From assembly GCA_050290865.1 (NCBI GenBank), contig JBNKIW010000005.1, positions 1 to 64,000 on the forward strand: a DNA stretch of 64,000 nt. Direction: 5' to 3'. The notes beneath the pieces were generated by a model. The model did no database searches. It was not told the DNA's origin and saw only the letters and a list, made by a program, of their open reading frames with translations. This document shows positions 20,675 through 31,948 of the stretch, one piece after another. The number at the start of each line of letters is the position of its first letter. Positions within the stretch are counted from its first letter, which is position 1. The stretch is from JARRLC01 sp050290865. GTDB lineage: Bacteria; Pseudomonadota; Alphaproteobacteria; Rhizobiales; Rhodomicrobiaceae. Both the position numbers and the translations under genes were made by a program.

Positions 20675-21979
20675 TCAGTTCTCCACCAGACGGCACCAGC
20701 GGTTGTACAGATGTCTGTCGGCGTCGGGCAGCGACAGGACGTGAAGCTCGCCGGTGGACGACTGGCGGACGAGTTGACTTTTCATCAGCCGTTCCAGCGC
20801 GTCATGGACGTCGAACTGCACGTCGACGCTGAATTTGTCTTTTAAAAACCTCGAGATATGCCCGCCGATCGCATCGATCTGGGAGACGTGGAACGGCCCG
20901 CCGAGCAGATGCGCGTAAAGCAACACCTCCTCCTTCACGTCTTCCTCTTCCGCGTCATCGACGATGACAGCCAGCGCGCCCTGATTGTTGGCGAGGTTCT
21001 GGAAGTAGAGGCTCTGGGCCAGTTGCATGCGGTAGCGGTCGCGGGTGACGAAGATGTTGCGCACCTGCGCGTAGACGATGCCGCCGAAGCCGCTGAGGAG
21101 CGCAAGCGCCAGCATCAGCGGCGACAACGCTACGGCCACCACCAGTTTCGTCGCGGTGCCGAGCAGATAGGTGAGCGTTCCGAAAACCGCACTGCCGCCA
21201 AGCTGCAGCTTGTCGCGGTATTTCATTTTGACTCGGATGTTCGGAAACAGCATCTCCACGTCATAGCGCGGAATGTCCTTGAACATCTTCAGGTAGATGT
21301 GATCCGTCGAAACGTAGGGCGGCAGCATCTTGCGAATTTTCTTCAGCTTTTTCCGGGCCTTTTCTTCGGAAATGCCGTGCTCCGCCATCAGCTCGCCGAC
21401 CCTCACCGCCTCCGGCTTGAATTTCAGCGCCAGAAACAGCCGCCTGTAGATCGGCACTGTGTAATGGATGCGCTTCAGAAAGGCCCGCATCAGGTCGCGC
21501 TTCGAGCGATGCTGGATGCCTTCGCCGCGGAAGAAGATCAGCTTGACGTCGAATTCGCTGAAATCCACCTCGACATGCACGCCATCCGGCGAGGCATTGG
21601 TCAGAACGGCCTCCAGCCCCTCGTCGGTCAGTTCATGGAAGTTGGCTCCCGTGATCAGCGCTTTCAGCCGGTCGTTGAAGACGCGGCGCTGCTCGGCCTT
21701 CTCCTCGTCGCTGAGTTCGTATTGGTTGACGGTCTCATCGTCGGGGTTGAACGGGTCATAGATGTCGCTGAGCTGGTTCAGCATGATCGCCGACTTGTGC
21801 TGGCGCATGCAGCCGATCTTATGGAACACCTTGCGCGCCAGCGCCTGTTCCTCCTCGCCGTGCCAATACTCCGGCACGAGGAGTGCATCGACGACGTCTG
21901 TCCGCGACACGGGGATGAATTTCTGAGCCTCGACTGGCTCCCCGGAATCGGGCACGGATACCGGCGCGGCTTCGTTCAT
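20675..21979 (-). CDS. DUF3754-type (TMEM143-like) membrane protein
   Basis: The 434-residue protein has a soluble N-terminal region, a conserved central segment (RSKRDLMRAFLKRIHYTVPIYRR is split here as RSKRDLMRAF and YTVPIYRR), and two membrane helices around residues 270-330. This pattern is what I associate with DUF3754/TMEM143 proteins, whose role is unknown. The C-terminal part (DDAEEEDVKEEVLLYAHLL) is acidic and helical. The ATG at 21979 is preferred to a TTG five codons upstream. prmA lies 48 bases downstream. Confidence 0.7.
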   Translation of the reverse strand: MNEAAPVSVPDSGEPVEAQKFIPVSRTDVVDALLVPEYWHGEEEQALARKVFHKIGCMRQHKSAIMLNQLSDIYDPFNPDDETVNQYELSDEEKAEQRRVFNDRLKALITGANFHELTDEGLEAVLTNASPDGVHVEVDFSEFDVKLIFFRGEGIQHRSKRDLMRAFLKRIHYTVPIYRRLFLALKFKPEAVRVGELMAEHGISEEKARKKLKKIRKMLPPYVSTDHIYLKMFKDIPRYDVEMLFPNIRVKMKYRDKLQLGGSAVFGTLTYLLGTATKLVVAVALSPLMLALALLSGFGGIVYAQVRNIFVTRDRYRMQLAQSLYFQNLANNQGALAVIVDDAEEEDVKEEVLLYAHLLGGPFHVSQIDAIGGHISRFLKDKFSVDVQFDVHDALERLMKSQLVRQSSTGELHVLSLPDADRHLYNRWCRLVEN

Positions 21980-22104
21980 GGAGGCGTCTCCCAAACTCTT
22001 TACTATTGGCTAGGCAGGAATCGTGAAGCCTGTGAGGGGCGGTCCGACATGCGTCGGCGATCATATGCTGAAATGTGGCAAACGGAAAGCATTCGGGGCG
22101 CGGC

Positions 22105-24480
22105 TCATGCCCGCGCCACGAAAGATGCCGCGACGCGCTTGCGTCCGGCTTTCTCGAACTCGATCGTGAGCTTGTCACCATCGATTTCGGTGATCTGGCC
22201 GTAGCCGAACTTGTCGTGGAAGATGCGGCAGCCGGCTTCGAAATCCGCCGTGCCGGAGCGTCCTCCTGCCACGATTTCGCCATCAATCACCGGACCGGCG
22301 GCACGCTCGGCCTTCTGCGCTCCCTGTGCCTGACGGTAGGCTGCGGCGCGTTGCCAGCCGGGGCTGGAGTAGCCGCCCGTCATCTGCGGCTCGCGGAAGC
22401 CGCTCGCGGCAGTGGGGGTGTAGGTGTAGGAGGCCATGGACGGCGCTTCCTGGATGACCTCGACATGCGTCTCCGGCAGTTCATCGACGAAACGCGACGG
22501 CATGGCGCTCTGCCACATGCCATGCACGCGGCGGTTCTGCGCGAAGGAGATGCAGGCCCGCTTCCGCGCCCGCGTGATGCCGACATAGGCGAGGCGGCGC
22601 TCCTCCTCCAGGCCCGCCTGGCCGCTCTCGTCGAGGGCGCGCTGATGCGGGAACAGCCCTTCCTCCCAGCCGGGCAGGAATACGGTGTCGAATTCCAGGC
22701 CCTTGGCGCCGTGCAGCGTCATCAGGCTGACGCGGTCGCCGTCGGCCTCCTGCTCGGCGTCCATGACCAGCGAGACATGCTCCAGGAATGCGCCCATGCT
22801 GTCGAACTCGTCCATGAAGCGGATGAGTTCCTTGAGGTTTTCGAGGCGGGCGGGCGCCTGCGGTGTCTTGTCGGCCTGCCACATGGCCGTGTAGCCGGAC
22901 TCGTCCAGCACCAGTTCGGCGACCTCGGTGTGGCGCATGGTGGCGAGCAAGCCGCGCCAGCGGTCGAACGACGCGATGAGCGCGGCCAGCGGTTTGCGTG
23001 CCCGTGGGGTCAGGTCGTCCGTGGCCACGAGCGCGCGCGCCGCCTCGACGAGCGGGAGGCCGCAGCTACGGGCATGCGCATGGATGGTGCGCACCGCCGC
23101 CTCGCCCAGGCCGCGTTTCGGCACATTGACGATGCGCTCGAATTTGAGGTCGTTCGACGGGTTGAGCGTGACGTCCAGATAGGCGATGGCGTCCTTGATT
23201 TCCTGACGCTCGTAGAACCGCGGGCCGCCGATGACGCGATAAGGGAGCCCCAGCGTGATGAAACGGTCCTCGAAGGCGCGCATCTGAAAGCTGGCACGCA
23301 CCAGGATCGCCATATCATTATAGCTGTGGCCCTGGCGGTGCAGGCCCTCGATGTCCTCGGCGGTGGAGCGCGCCTCGGATTCGTCGTCCCACATGCTGCG
23401 CAGGGTGACCTTGTCGCCCGCCTCGCCGTCGGTGTGCAGCGTCTTGCCGAGGCGGCTGCGATTGTGGGCGATGAGGCCCGACGCCGCGCCGAGGATATGG
23501 CCGGTCGAGCGGTAGTTGCGCTCCAGCCGGATCACCTTCGCACCGGGAAAATCCTGCTCGAAGCGCAGTATGTTGTCCACCTCCGCGCCGCGCCAGCCAT
23601 AGATGGACTGGTCGTCGTCGCCGACGCAGCAGACATTGTGGTTGCCCTGGGCGAGAAGCCGCAGCCACAGATATTGCGCGACATTGGTGTCCTGGTATTC
23701 GTCCACCAGGATATAGGCGAAACGCTCGTGGTAACGCTTGAGAATGTCCGGGTGCTCGGTTAACAGCCGGATGCTTTCCATAAGCAGGTCGCCGAAATCG
23801 ACCGCGTTCAGCTCTTTAAGTCGCTTCTGATATGCCGAATAAAGTGTCGCACCCTGCCCGTTGGCGAAGGCGAAGGCCTCGCCCGCCGGTACTTTGTCAG
23901 GGTACAGACCGCGATTTTTCCAGCTATCGATAAGACTTGCGAGGTGGCGGGGTGCCCAGCGTTTGTCGTCGAGACGGGCGGCCTGGATGACCTGCTTGAT
24001 GAGGCGCAACTGGTCGTCCGTGTCAAGTACGGTAAACTGCGGCTGTAAACCGGCCAATTCCGCGTGATAACGTAACATTCGGGCGGCAATGGAGTGGAAC
24101 GTTCCGAGCCAGGGCATCCCTTCTATAGAGCCGCCCACGAATTTCCCCACACGCTGTTTCATCTCGCGTGCGGCCTTGTTGGTAAACGTTACGGCAAGGA
24201 TTTGCGAGGGAAACGCGCGCCTTGTGGCGAGGATATGGGCGATGCGCGTGGTCAGTACACGCGTCTTGCCCGTCCCCGCCCCCGCCAGCACCAGAACCGG
24301 GCCGTCGAGCGTTTCGACGGCCTCCCGCTGCTCGGGGTTGAGACCCGCGAGATAAGGCGCTGGAGCAGCATGACCCATGGCCCGTTGCGACAACGGGACG
24401 GGTGCGGGCGAACCATCCTCTGCCGGAGCGGATTTTTGTGTCTCGGCGGGTTCTTGTGACTTGGCGCGACTCACTCTCAT
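22105..24480 (-). CDS. uvrD: UvrD/PcrA-type superfamily 1 DNA helicase
   Basis: This is a 3'-to-5' DNA helicase for nucleotide-excision or mismatch repair and for clearing stalled polymerases. Motif I is GAGTGKT, motif II is VDEYQDTN, motif III is VGDDDQSIYGWRG, motif V/VI is MTLHGAKGLEF and YVGITRARKRA. The C-terminal tail IFHDKFGYGQI...EFEKAGRKRV is the PcrA/UvrD tail that contacts RNA polymerase in known members. The 791-residue length is normal. It starts at ATG 24480, preceded by an alanine- and proline-rich N-terminal extension of about 40 residues. Confidence 0.93.
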   Translation of the reverse strand: MRVSRAKSQEPAETQKSAPAEDGSPAPVPLSQRAMGHAAPAPYLAGLNPEQREAVETLDGPVLVLAGAGTGKTRVLTTRIAHILATRRAFPSQILAVTFTNKAAREMKQRVGKFVGGSIEGMPWLGTFHSIAARMLRYHAELAGLQPQFTVLDTDDQLRLIKQVIQAARLDDKRWAPRHLASLIDSWKNRGLYPDKVPAGEAFAFANGQGATLYSAYQKRLKELNAVDFGDLLMESIRLLTEHPDILKRYHERFAYILVDEYQDTNVAQYLWLRLLAQGNHNVCCVGDDDQSIYGWRGAEVDNILRFEQDFPGAKVIRLERNYRSTGHILGAASGLIAHNRSRLGKTLHTDGEAGDKVTLRSMWDDESEARSTAEDIEGLHRQGHSYNDMAILVRASFQMRAFEDRFITLGLPYRVIGGPRFYERQEIKDAIAYLDVTLNPSNDLKFERIVNVPKRGLGEAAVRTIHAHARSCGLPLVEAARALVATDDLTPRARKPLAALIASFDRWRGLLATMRHTEVAELVLDESGYTAMWQADKTPQAPARLENLKELIRFMDEFDSMGAFLEHVSLVMDAEQEADGDRVSLMTLHGAKGLEFDTVFLPGWEEGLFPHQRALDESGQAGLEEERRLAYVGITRARKRACISFAQNRRVHGMWQSAMPSRFVDELPETHVEVIQEAPSMASYTYTPTAASGFREPQMTGGYSSPGWQRAAAYRQAQGAQKAERAAGPVIDGEIVAGGRSGTADFEAGCRIFHDKFGYGQITEIDGDKLTIEFEKAGRKRVAASFVARA

Positions 24481-24492
24481 ACCGGGAGTATA

Positions 24493-26547
<2,055 letters not shown>

Positions 26548-26720
26548 TGCCGCTTTTCGCCGCCTCCCGTTACGTCAGCGCCACTGGCCTTTCATACCAT
26601 CACTCAATTGGTGCATGAATAAATGTTGCTTCGTCCCGGTCCGTGCAAACGCAGAGCACGCCGCGGGCATCCTCGGCGGGAACCAGCAGGGCGGCGGTTT
26701 GGAAGCTGCGTGGAGAAGCG

Positions 26721-27203
26721 CTATCTGGCGGCTGAATAGTGCCCCGAGCGCCCGCCCGACTTCTCCAGGAGCCGGATGCCCTCGAAGCTCATGGCCTTGT
26801 CAGCCGCTTTCAGCATGTCATAAATCGTCAGGCACGCGACCGAGACGGCCGTCAGCGCCTCCATCTCCACGCCGGTCTGGCCGGTGACTTTCACCATAGC
26901 CTCGACGCGGAGACCCGGCGGTGCGGCAACCTCCTCGAAATCCACCGTCACTTTCGTCACCGGGAGCGGGTGGCAGAGCGGGATCAACTCGTGGGTCTTC
27001 TTCGCCGCCATGATGCCTGCGATGCGTGCCGTGGCCAGCACATCGCCCTTGGCGGCGGCGCCCTCGCGGATGAGCGCCAGCGTCTCCGGCCGCATGCGCA
27101 CAAAACCCTCCGCGACAGCCACGCGCGCGGTGGCGGCCTTGTCGGACACGTCCACCATATGCGCCTCGCCGCGCTCGTTGATGTGCGACAGCGAGGACGT
27201 CAA
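26721..27203 (-). CDS. moaC: Cyclic pyranopterin monophosphate synthase
   Basis: This molybdenum cofactor enzyme converts 3',8-cH2GTP to cyclic pyranopterin monophosphate. Family segments seen are HMVDVSDK, KKTHELIPLCHPLP and EMEALTAVSVACLTIYD. The length of 160 residues is normal. The TTG start overlaps the trpC stop by four bases, so it is translationally coupled to the trp genes, an arrangement common in alphaproteobacteria. moeA, often next in that order, is absent here. Confidence 0.95.
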   Translation of the reverse strand: MTSSLSHINERGEAHMVDVSDKAATARVAVAEGFVRMRPETLALIREGAAAKGDVLATARIAGIMAAKKTHELIPLCHPLPVTKVTVDFEEVAAPPGLRVEAMVKVTGQTGVEMEALTAVSVACLTIYDMLKAADKAMSFEGIRLLEKSGGRSGHYSAAR

Positions 27204-28033
27204 AGCGCCGTCTCGCGAAGGCCGCCCGCGATCGCGCTCTCCATGCCGAAACCGAGAAGCTTGCGCGTGGCGCAGGCGACGTTCTGCTGCCGCATCAGGC
27301 TCTCGCCGACAAGGAAGGCATGCGCGCCCACAGTCGAAAGCCGCAAAATATCCTCATGGGTGAAGATGCCGCTTTCGCTCACCGTCAGCCGTCCCTGCGG
27401 CACCAGCGGCGTCAGGCGCTCGGTGACCTCCAGCGAGGTCTCGAAAGTCTTGAGATTGCGGTTGTTGATGCCGATGAGCGAGGTCGGCAGGCTGAGCGCG
27501 CGCTCGAGTTCGTCCTCGTTATGCACCTCGGCGAGTACGTCCATGCCCCAATCATTTGCCGCCCCGGCCAGTTCCATGGCAAGGAAATCGTCCACCGCAG
27601 CCATGATGATGAGGATGCAGTCGGCACCCCAGGCCCGCGATTGCGGGATCTGGTAGGGGTCGAGCATGAAATCCTTGCGTAGAACCGGCAGCGCGCAGAC
27701 CTCGCGGGCTTCGAGCAGATGGTCGCGGTGGCCCTGGAAGGACGGTGTGTCGGTCAGTACGGACAGGCAGGCCGCGCCCCCGGCGGCGTAGGCGAGCGCG
27801 AGGCTGGTGGGATTGAAATCCTCGCGGATCAGGCCCCGCGATGGGCTGGCTTTCTTGATTTCGGCGATGAGGGCGATGCGGTTTTCCTCGGCACAGGCCG
27901 TGAAGGTGGCGCCGAAGGGGCGCACCGGGGGCGCGGCCCTGGCCTCTGCCTCGATGGCGGAAAGAGGCTTTGCGGCTTTGGCCGCGGCGATTTCCTCGCG
28001 CTTATAGGTTGCAATATCGCCCAGTATCGTCAT
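27200..28033 (-). CDS. trpC: Indole-3-glycerol phosphate synthase
   Basis: This TIM-barrel enzyme closes the indole ring in tryptophan synthesis from CdRP. The catalytic lysine segment EIKKASPSRG, the loop LRKDFMLDPYQI and the ending VGESLMRQ are typical. At 277 residues it is monofunctional, not fused to TrpF. It follows trpD by 3 bases and overlaps moaC by 4. Confidence 0.96.
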   Translation of the reverse strand: MTILGDIATYKREEIAAAKAAKPLSAIEAEARAAPPVRPFGATFTACAEENRIALIAEIKKASPSRGLIREDFNPTSLALAYAAGGAACLSVLTDTPSFQGHRDHLLEAREVCALPVLRKDFMLDPYQIPQSRAWGADCILIIMAAVDDFLAMELAGAANDWGMDVLAEVHNEDELERALSLPTSLIGINNRNLKTFETSLEVTERLTPLVPQGRLTVSESGIFTHEDILRLSTVGAHAFLVGESLMRQQNVACATRKLLGFGMESAIAGGLRETAL

Positions 28034-28036
28034 CGT

Positions 28037-29068
28037 TCACGCCTTGCTTTCGGTGATCAGCCTTTCCAGGGCATCGGCCGCTTTGCCCTCGTCGATGGAA
28101 GCAGCCGCCAGCTTCGCGCCCTCCGACAGTGTATCCGCCTTGCCCGCAACGATGAATGCGGCCGCGGCATTCAACAACACGATATCCCGAAACGGGCCGT
28201 TTTTGCCAGCGAAGAGCGCGCCGATGGCCTCTGCGCTTTCCGTGGACGGTCCGCAAAGGATATCGCCGAGCGCGACCCTGTCCACGCCCGCCTCCGCCGG
28301 ATCGATGGTGAAGGTGGTGATTTCGCCGTCCTTCAGCGCGGCGACCTGTGTCGGCCCGGTGGTGGAAAGCTCATCCAGCCCGTCGGCGCCGTGCACGACC
28401 CAGACATGCGTCGCGCCCAGACGCTTCATCACCTCGGCAAGCGGGATGACCCAGTCCTCGGAGAACACGCCGATGACCTGCCGCCTGGTGCTCGCCGGGT
28501 TGGAGAGAGGCCCAAGCAGGTTGAAGATCGTGCGCAGTTTCAGGCCCTGGCGGACGGGTGCGGCGTGGCGCATGGCCGGGTGATAGGTCGGCGCGAACAG
28601 GAAGGCGAGGCCGGCACTGGTCAGACAGCGCTCGGCCTGTTCGGGCGTCATGGCCAGATTGACGCCGAGGCTTTCCAGCACGTCCGCGGCGCCGGATTTC
28701 GACGACACGGCGCGGTTGCCGTGCTTGGCGACGGGGACGCCCGCGCCCGCGAGCACGAAGGCGCTGGCGGTGGAGATGTTGTAGGTGCCCTTGGCGTCGC
28801 CGCCGGTGCCGACGATGTCGATGGCGTCCGCCGGGGCCGCGATCCGGCGCATCTTCGAGCGCATGGCGCGGACGGCGCCGGTGATCTCGTCCACGGTCTC
28901 GCCGCGCGCCTTCATGGCCACGAGCAGCCCGGCGAGTTGCGCCTCCGGGATGCCGCCCTCCATGATGGCGTCGAATGCTGCAGCCGCCTCATCCTCGCTG
29001 AGCTTGCCGCCGCTGGCGACCTTCTCGAATTGCGGGCGGAATTTCTCTGCCGGGGTCGCCGCGGTCAT
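28037..29068 (-). CDS. trpD: Anthranilate phosphoribosyltransferase
   Basis: This enzyme joins anthranilate to PRPP. The PRPP loop GTGGDAKGTYNIST and the anthranilate-site segments KHGNRAVSSKSGAADVLE and NLLGPLSNPA are visible. The 343-residue length is normal. Its ATG overlaps the trpG stop as ATGA, indicating coupled translation. Confidence 0.96.
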   Translation of the reverse strand: MTAATPAEKFRPQFEKVASGGKLSEDEAAAAFDAIMEGGIPEAQLAGLLVAMKARGETVDEITGAVRAMRSKMRRIAAPADAIDIVGTGGDAKGTYNISTASAFVLAGAGVPVAKHGNRAVSSKSGAADVLESLGVNLAMTPEQAERCLTSAGLAFLFAPTYHPAMRHAAPVRQGLKLRTIFNLLGPLSNPASTRRQVIGVFSEDWVIPLAEVMKRLGATHVWVVHGADGLDELSTTGPTQVAALKDGEITTFTIDPAEAGVDRVALGDILCGPSTESAEAIGALFAGKNGPFRDIVLLNAAAAFIVAGKADTLSEGAKLAAASIDEGKAADALERLITESKA

Positions 29069-29712
29069 CGTGTGGCCTCCTGTGAACGGCCCGACTGCAT
29101 GGCGCGGGGCAGCTCGAGGTTGGACCGGATCGGCTGCCAGTTGATGCGCGCGATGCGCAGGAAATTGGCCAGGAGCGCGTGGCCGTGGGCCGAGGCAATG
29201 CTTTCGGGGTGGAACTGCACGCCGAAAACGGGGTGGCTGTCATGAGCGAATGCCATGATCAGGCCGTCGGAGGTGGTGGCGGTGATGCGCAGGCAGCTCG
29301 GCAGCGTCTTCTCCTCGACGATGAGCGAGTGATAGCGTGTCGCGGCGAATTCGGAGGGCAGTCCCTGGAACAGCCCCTCGCCGGAATTGTAGAGCGTGGA
29401 AATCTTGCCATGCATCATCTTCGGGGCGCGGATGACGCGGCCGCCGAAAGCCTGCCCGATCGCCTGATGGCCCAGGCACACGCCGAGAAGCGGTACATGC
29501 CCTTCATTGGCCTCGATCAGGTCGAGGCAGATGCCCGCCTGATCCGGGTTGCCCGGTCCCGGTGAAAGCACGATGGCGCGCGGGTTCTCGCCGAGAACCT
29601 CCTCCACCGTAATCTGATCGTTGCGGTAGACGCGGCAAGGCACGCCGAGGTCGCCGAAATAGTGAACGAGGTTGTAGGTGAAGCTGTCGTAATTGTCGAT
29701 GAGGGTAATCAT
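29065..29712 (-). CDS. trpG: Anthranilate synthase glutaminase component
   Basis: This class I glutamine amidotransferase supplies ammonia to TrpE and possibly to PabB. The nucleophile is C79 in LLGVCLGHQAIG, and the His-Glu pair is in VQFHPESI. The ATG at 29712 has a GGGAGG site upstream and is preferred to an ATG six codons earlier. No separate pabA accompanies pabB at 0.4 kb, so a shared amphibolic role is plausible but inferred. Confidence 0.95.
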   Translation of the reverse strand: MITLIDNYDSFTYNLVHYFGDLGVPCRVYRNDQITVEEVLGENPRAIVLSPGPGNPDQAGICLDLIEANEGHVPLLGVCLGHQAIGQAFGGRVIRAPKMMHGKISTLYNSGEGLFQGLPSEFAATRYHSLIVEEKTLPSCLRITATTSDGLIMAFAHDSHPVFGVQFHPESIASAHGHALLANFLRIARINWQPIRSNLELPRAMQSGRSQEATR

Positions 29713-29793
29713 GGCCGCCTCCCAGCACATCGAAACATCAGCAAAATTACGGCGCGAGGTCCAGGGAAAAGCGACAGAGCGTTAAACGCGCCT

Positions 29794-30318
29794 TCAGGCC
29801 GTGCCGCGCAGAAGCCGTGGTGTGACAAAATGCACCAGATGGCCGCTGCGGGGACGGATGTTCCTCCAGGAGCGCGCATTGAAGGTGAGGACCGCGACCG
29901 CGCAGGTGGGGAACTTGTCGGCGATGGCGTGGGCGGCCTCGGTGGAGCCGCTGCCCGCGAGGGAGAGCGCGAGGAGTTGCAGCCCGGGGTTGTGCCCGAT
30001 GACCATGACGTGGTGTTTGCCCGCGGGCACGGCGCGCAGCGTTGCCATGAGCGCCGCCGTGCTTGCCTCGTACAACGTCTCGTCAATGATGATCTCGGGC
30101 GGTGCCGGGAGTGCGGTGAAGGCGAGGGCCAGGGTCTGGCGGGTGCGCAGGGCAGGGGAGCACAGGATCAGGTCCGGTACCAGCCCGCTGGCGAGGAGGA
30201 ATGCCCCCATGCGTGGTGCGGCCTTCTCGCCACGCGCGTCGAGCGGGCGGTCGATGTCTTCGAGGTCCGGGTGGCCCCAGTTCGATTTGGCGTGGCGCAG
30301 GAGGGAGAGGGTCAGCAT
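29794..30318 (-). CDS. sixA: SixA-like phosphohistidine phosphatase
   Basis: This is a short histidine-phosphatase-superfamily protein with the N-terminal LLRHAKS motif (the RHG/RHA triad, catalytic His near residue 9) and a second histidine in VIGHNPGL. The 174-residue size and RHAKSNW start match SixA, which dephosphorylates phosphohistidine on HPt or PTS proteins in E. coli. It sits between trpE and trpG on the same strand with 56- and 81-base gaps. The link to tryptophan is unclear. ATG 30318 is chosen over a GTG two codons earlier. Confidence 0.82.
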   Translation of the reverse strand: MLTLSLLRHAKSNWGHPDLEDIDRPLDARGEKAAPRMGAFLLASGLVPDLILCSPALRTRQTLALAFTALPAPPEIIIDETLYEASTAALMATLRAVPAGKHHVMVIGHNPGLQLLALSLAGSGSTEAAHAIADKFPTCAVAVLTFNARSWRNIRPRSGHLVHFVTPRLLRGTA

Positions 30319-30374
30319 GGACACTCAATAGACTGGGGGGCAGCGGTAATCAATCTGGCGGGTTGCCGCTCCGG

Positions 30375-31892
30375 CTACTGTCCCCGGCCGGCTTCGCAGA
30401 CGAACCGCACCGCTTCTTCGGCCGCGCGAAACAGCGCCTTCGCCTTCATCTCGCACTCGCGCTGCTCGCTTGCGGGGTTGGAATCCGCCACGATGCCCGC
30501 GCCAGCCTGGACATACATGCGCCCGTCCTTGATCAGCGCGGTGCGCAGGACGATGCAGCTGTCCATCTCGCCCGCTGCGGAGAAATAGCCCACGCAGCCC
30601 GCGTAAAGCCCGCGCTTCTCCTTCTCCAGTTCGTCTATGATCTCCATCGCGCGGACTTTTGGCGCGCCCGACACGGTGCCCGCCGGGAAACCGGCCATCA
30701 GCGCGTCCACGGCGTCGCGGTCCTCGGCCAGTTCGCCGACCACATTGGATACGATGTGCATCACCTGGCTGTAATATTCGAGGAAGAAGCTGTCGGTGAC
30801 GCGTACCGTGCCGACCTTCGCCGCGCGACCGACATCGTTGCGGCCCAGATCGAGCAGCATCAGATGTTCGGAGCGTTCTTTTTCGTCGAGGAGGAGTTCG
30901 TCGGCGAGGCGTTTGTCCTCCTCGGGGGTCGCACCGCGCCGCCGCGTGCCCGCGATGGGCCGGATGGTGATCTGACCGTCGCGCACGCGCACGAGAATTT
31001 CCGGGCTCGACCCCGCGACGGCATAGCCGCCGAAATTGAGGAAGAAGAGGAAGGGGGACGGATTGGTGCGCCGGAGCGCGCGGTACAGGTGGAATGGCGG
31101 CAGATCGAACGGCGCGGAAAAGCGCTGGCTGAGCACGACCTGGAAGATGTCGCCCGCGGCGATGTATTCCTTGGCTTTCTTCACCATCGCCTCGTACTGT
31201 TTCGGCGTGGTGTTCGAGGTGACGGGCGGCAGGTCGGGAAGCAGGCCATTGGCTGCCGCCGGATGGCCGAGCGGAGTGTCCAGCGCCTCCACCACGGCGG
31301 AGAGGCGCTCCATGGCCTGCGCATAGGCCGCTTTCGCGGACTGCCGCGGTCGTGGCCGTGCGGGCGTGACGACGGTGATCTCGTCCTTCACACTGTCGAA
31401 AATAGCCATAATCGTCGGGCGGATCATGACCGCGTCCGGAATGCCGATCGGGTCCGGGTTCGGCTCGGGCAGGCGTTCGATGAGGCGGACCGTGTCGTAG
31501 CCCATATAGCCGAAGACGCCGAGCGCCATCGGCGGGAGTTCGGGCGGCAGGTCCACGCGGGATTCGGCGAGGAGCGCGCGCAGGCTCTCCAGCGTGCCGC
31601 CCTTGCAGGCCGTGAACCTGTGAAGCGATCGGCTCGGCGTGCGATTGATCTCGGCGTGGTCGTCCCGGGCGCGCCAGATGATGTCCGGGGCGAAGCCGAT
31701 CACGGAATAGCGCCCGCGCACCGTGCCGCCCTCGACCGATTCCAGGAGGAAACTCATCGGCTTGTGCGCGGCGATCTTGAGCATGGCGGAGACCGGCGTC
31801 TCCAGGTCGGCGACAAGGCGCGTCCAGACGGCCTGCGGCTCACCATTCTTGTAACGTTCCGCGAATTCGGCGAAATCGGGGTAGAGCCGCAT
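30375..31892 (-). CDS. trpE: Anthranilate synthase component I
   Basis: This enzyme converts chorismate to anthranilate with ammonia from TrpG. GTVSGAPKVRAMEI and CIVLRTALIKDG are conserved in the chorismate-binding domain. PIAGT replaces the PIKGT of PabB, supporting anthranilate synthase. The N-terminal domain contains LLESVEGG, the family's tryptophan-feedback region (LLES plus a downstream serine). The length is 505 residues. The upstream gap to ppiD is 56 bases and holds a hairpin but no tryptophan-rich leader peptide. Confidence 0.95.
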   Translation of the reverse strand: MRLYPDFAEFAERYKNGEPQAVWTRLVADLETPVSAMLKIAAHKPMSFLLESVEGGTVRGRYSVIGFAPDIIWRARDDHAEINRTPSRSLHRFTACKGGTLESLRALLAESRVDLPPELPPMALGVFGYMGYDTVRLIERLPEPNPDPIGIPDAVMIRPTIMAIFDSVKDEITVVTPARPRPRQSAKAAYAQAMERLSAVVEALDTPLGHPAAANGLLPDLPPVTSNTTPKQYEAMVKKAKEYIAAGDIFQVVLSQRFSAPFDLPPFHLYRALRRTNPSPFLFFLNFGGYAVAGSSPEILVRVRDGQITIRPIAGTRRRGATPEEDKRLADELLLDEKERSEHLMLLDLGRNDVGRAAKVGTVRVTDSFFLEYYSQVMHIVSNVVGELAEDRDAVDALMAGFPAGTVSGAPKVRAMEIIDELEKEKRGLYAGCVGYFSAAGEMDSCIVLRTALIKDGRMYVQAGAGIVADSNPASEQRECEMKAKALFRAAEEAVRFVCEAGRGQ

Positions 31893-31916
31893 GGATGATG
31901 CCTTGGATTGAGGAGA

Positions 31917-31940
31917 AGGGCGCGGGGACGGGTGCGCCCT
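31917..31940 (-). promoter_or_regulatory. Hairpin between ppiD and trpE
   Basis: AGGGCGC (31917-31923) and GCGCCCT (31934-31940) form a perfect 7-base-pair stem with a 10-base loop. It lies in the gap between the ppiD stop and the trpE start and lacks a following U-run. It could modulate read-through from ppiD into trpE or stabilise an mRNA end. There is no leader peptide to support classical attenuation. Confidence 0.4.
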
Positions 31941-31948
31941 CCGATTGA

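Noticed and set aside
30201..31898. Long open frame opposite trpE
   Set aside because: It is the antisense shadow of trpE in high-G+C DNA; the trpE frame has all family motifs.
31893..31948. Possible trp attenuator upstream of trpE
   Set aside because: There is a hairpin, but no short tryptophan-rich leader frame and no U-run.
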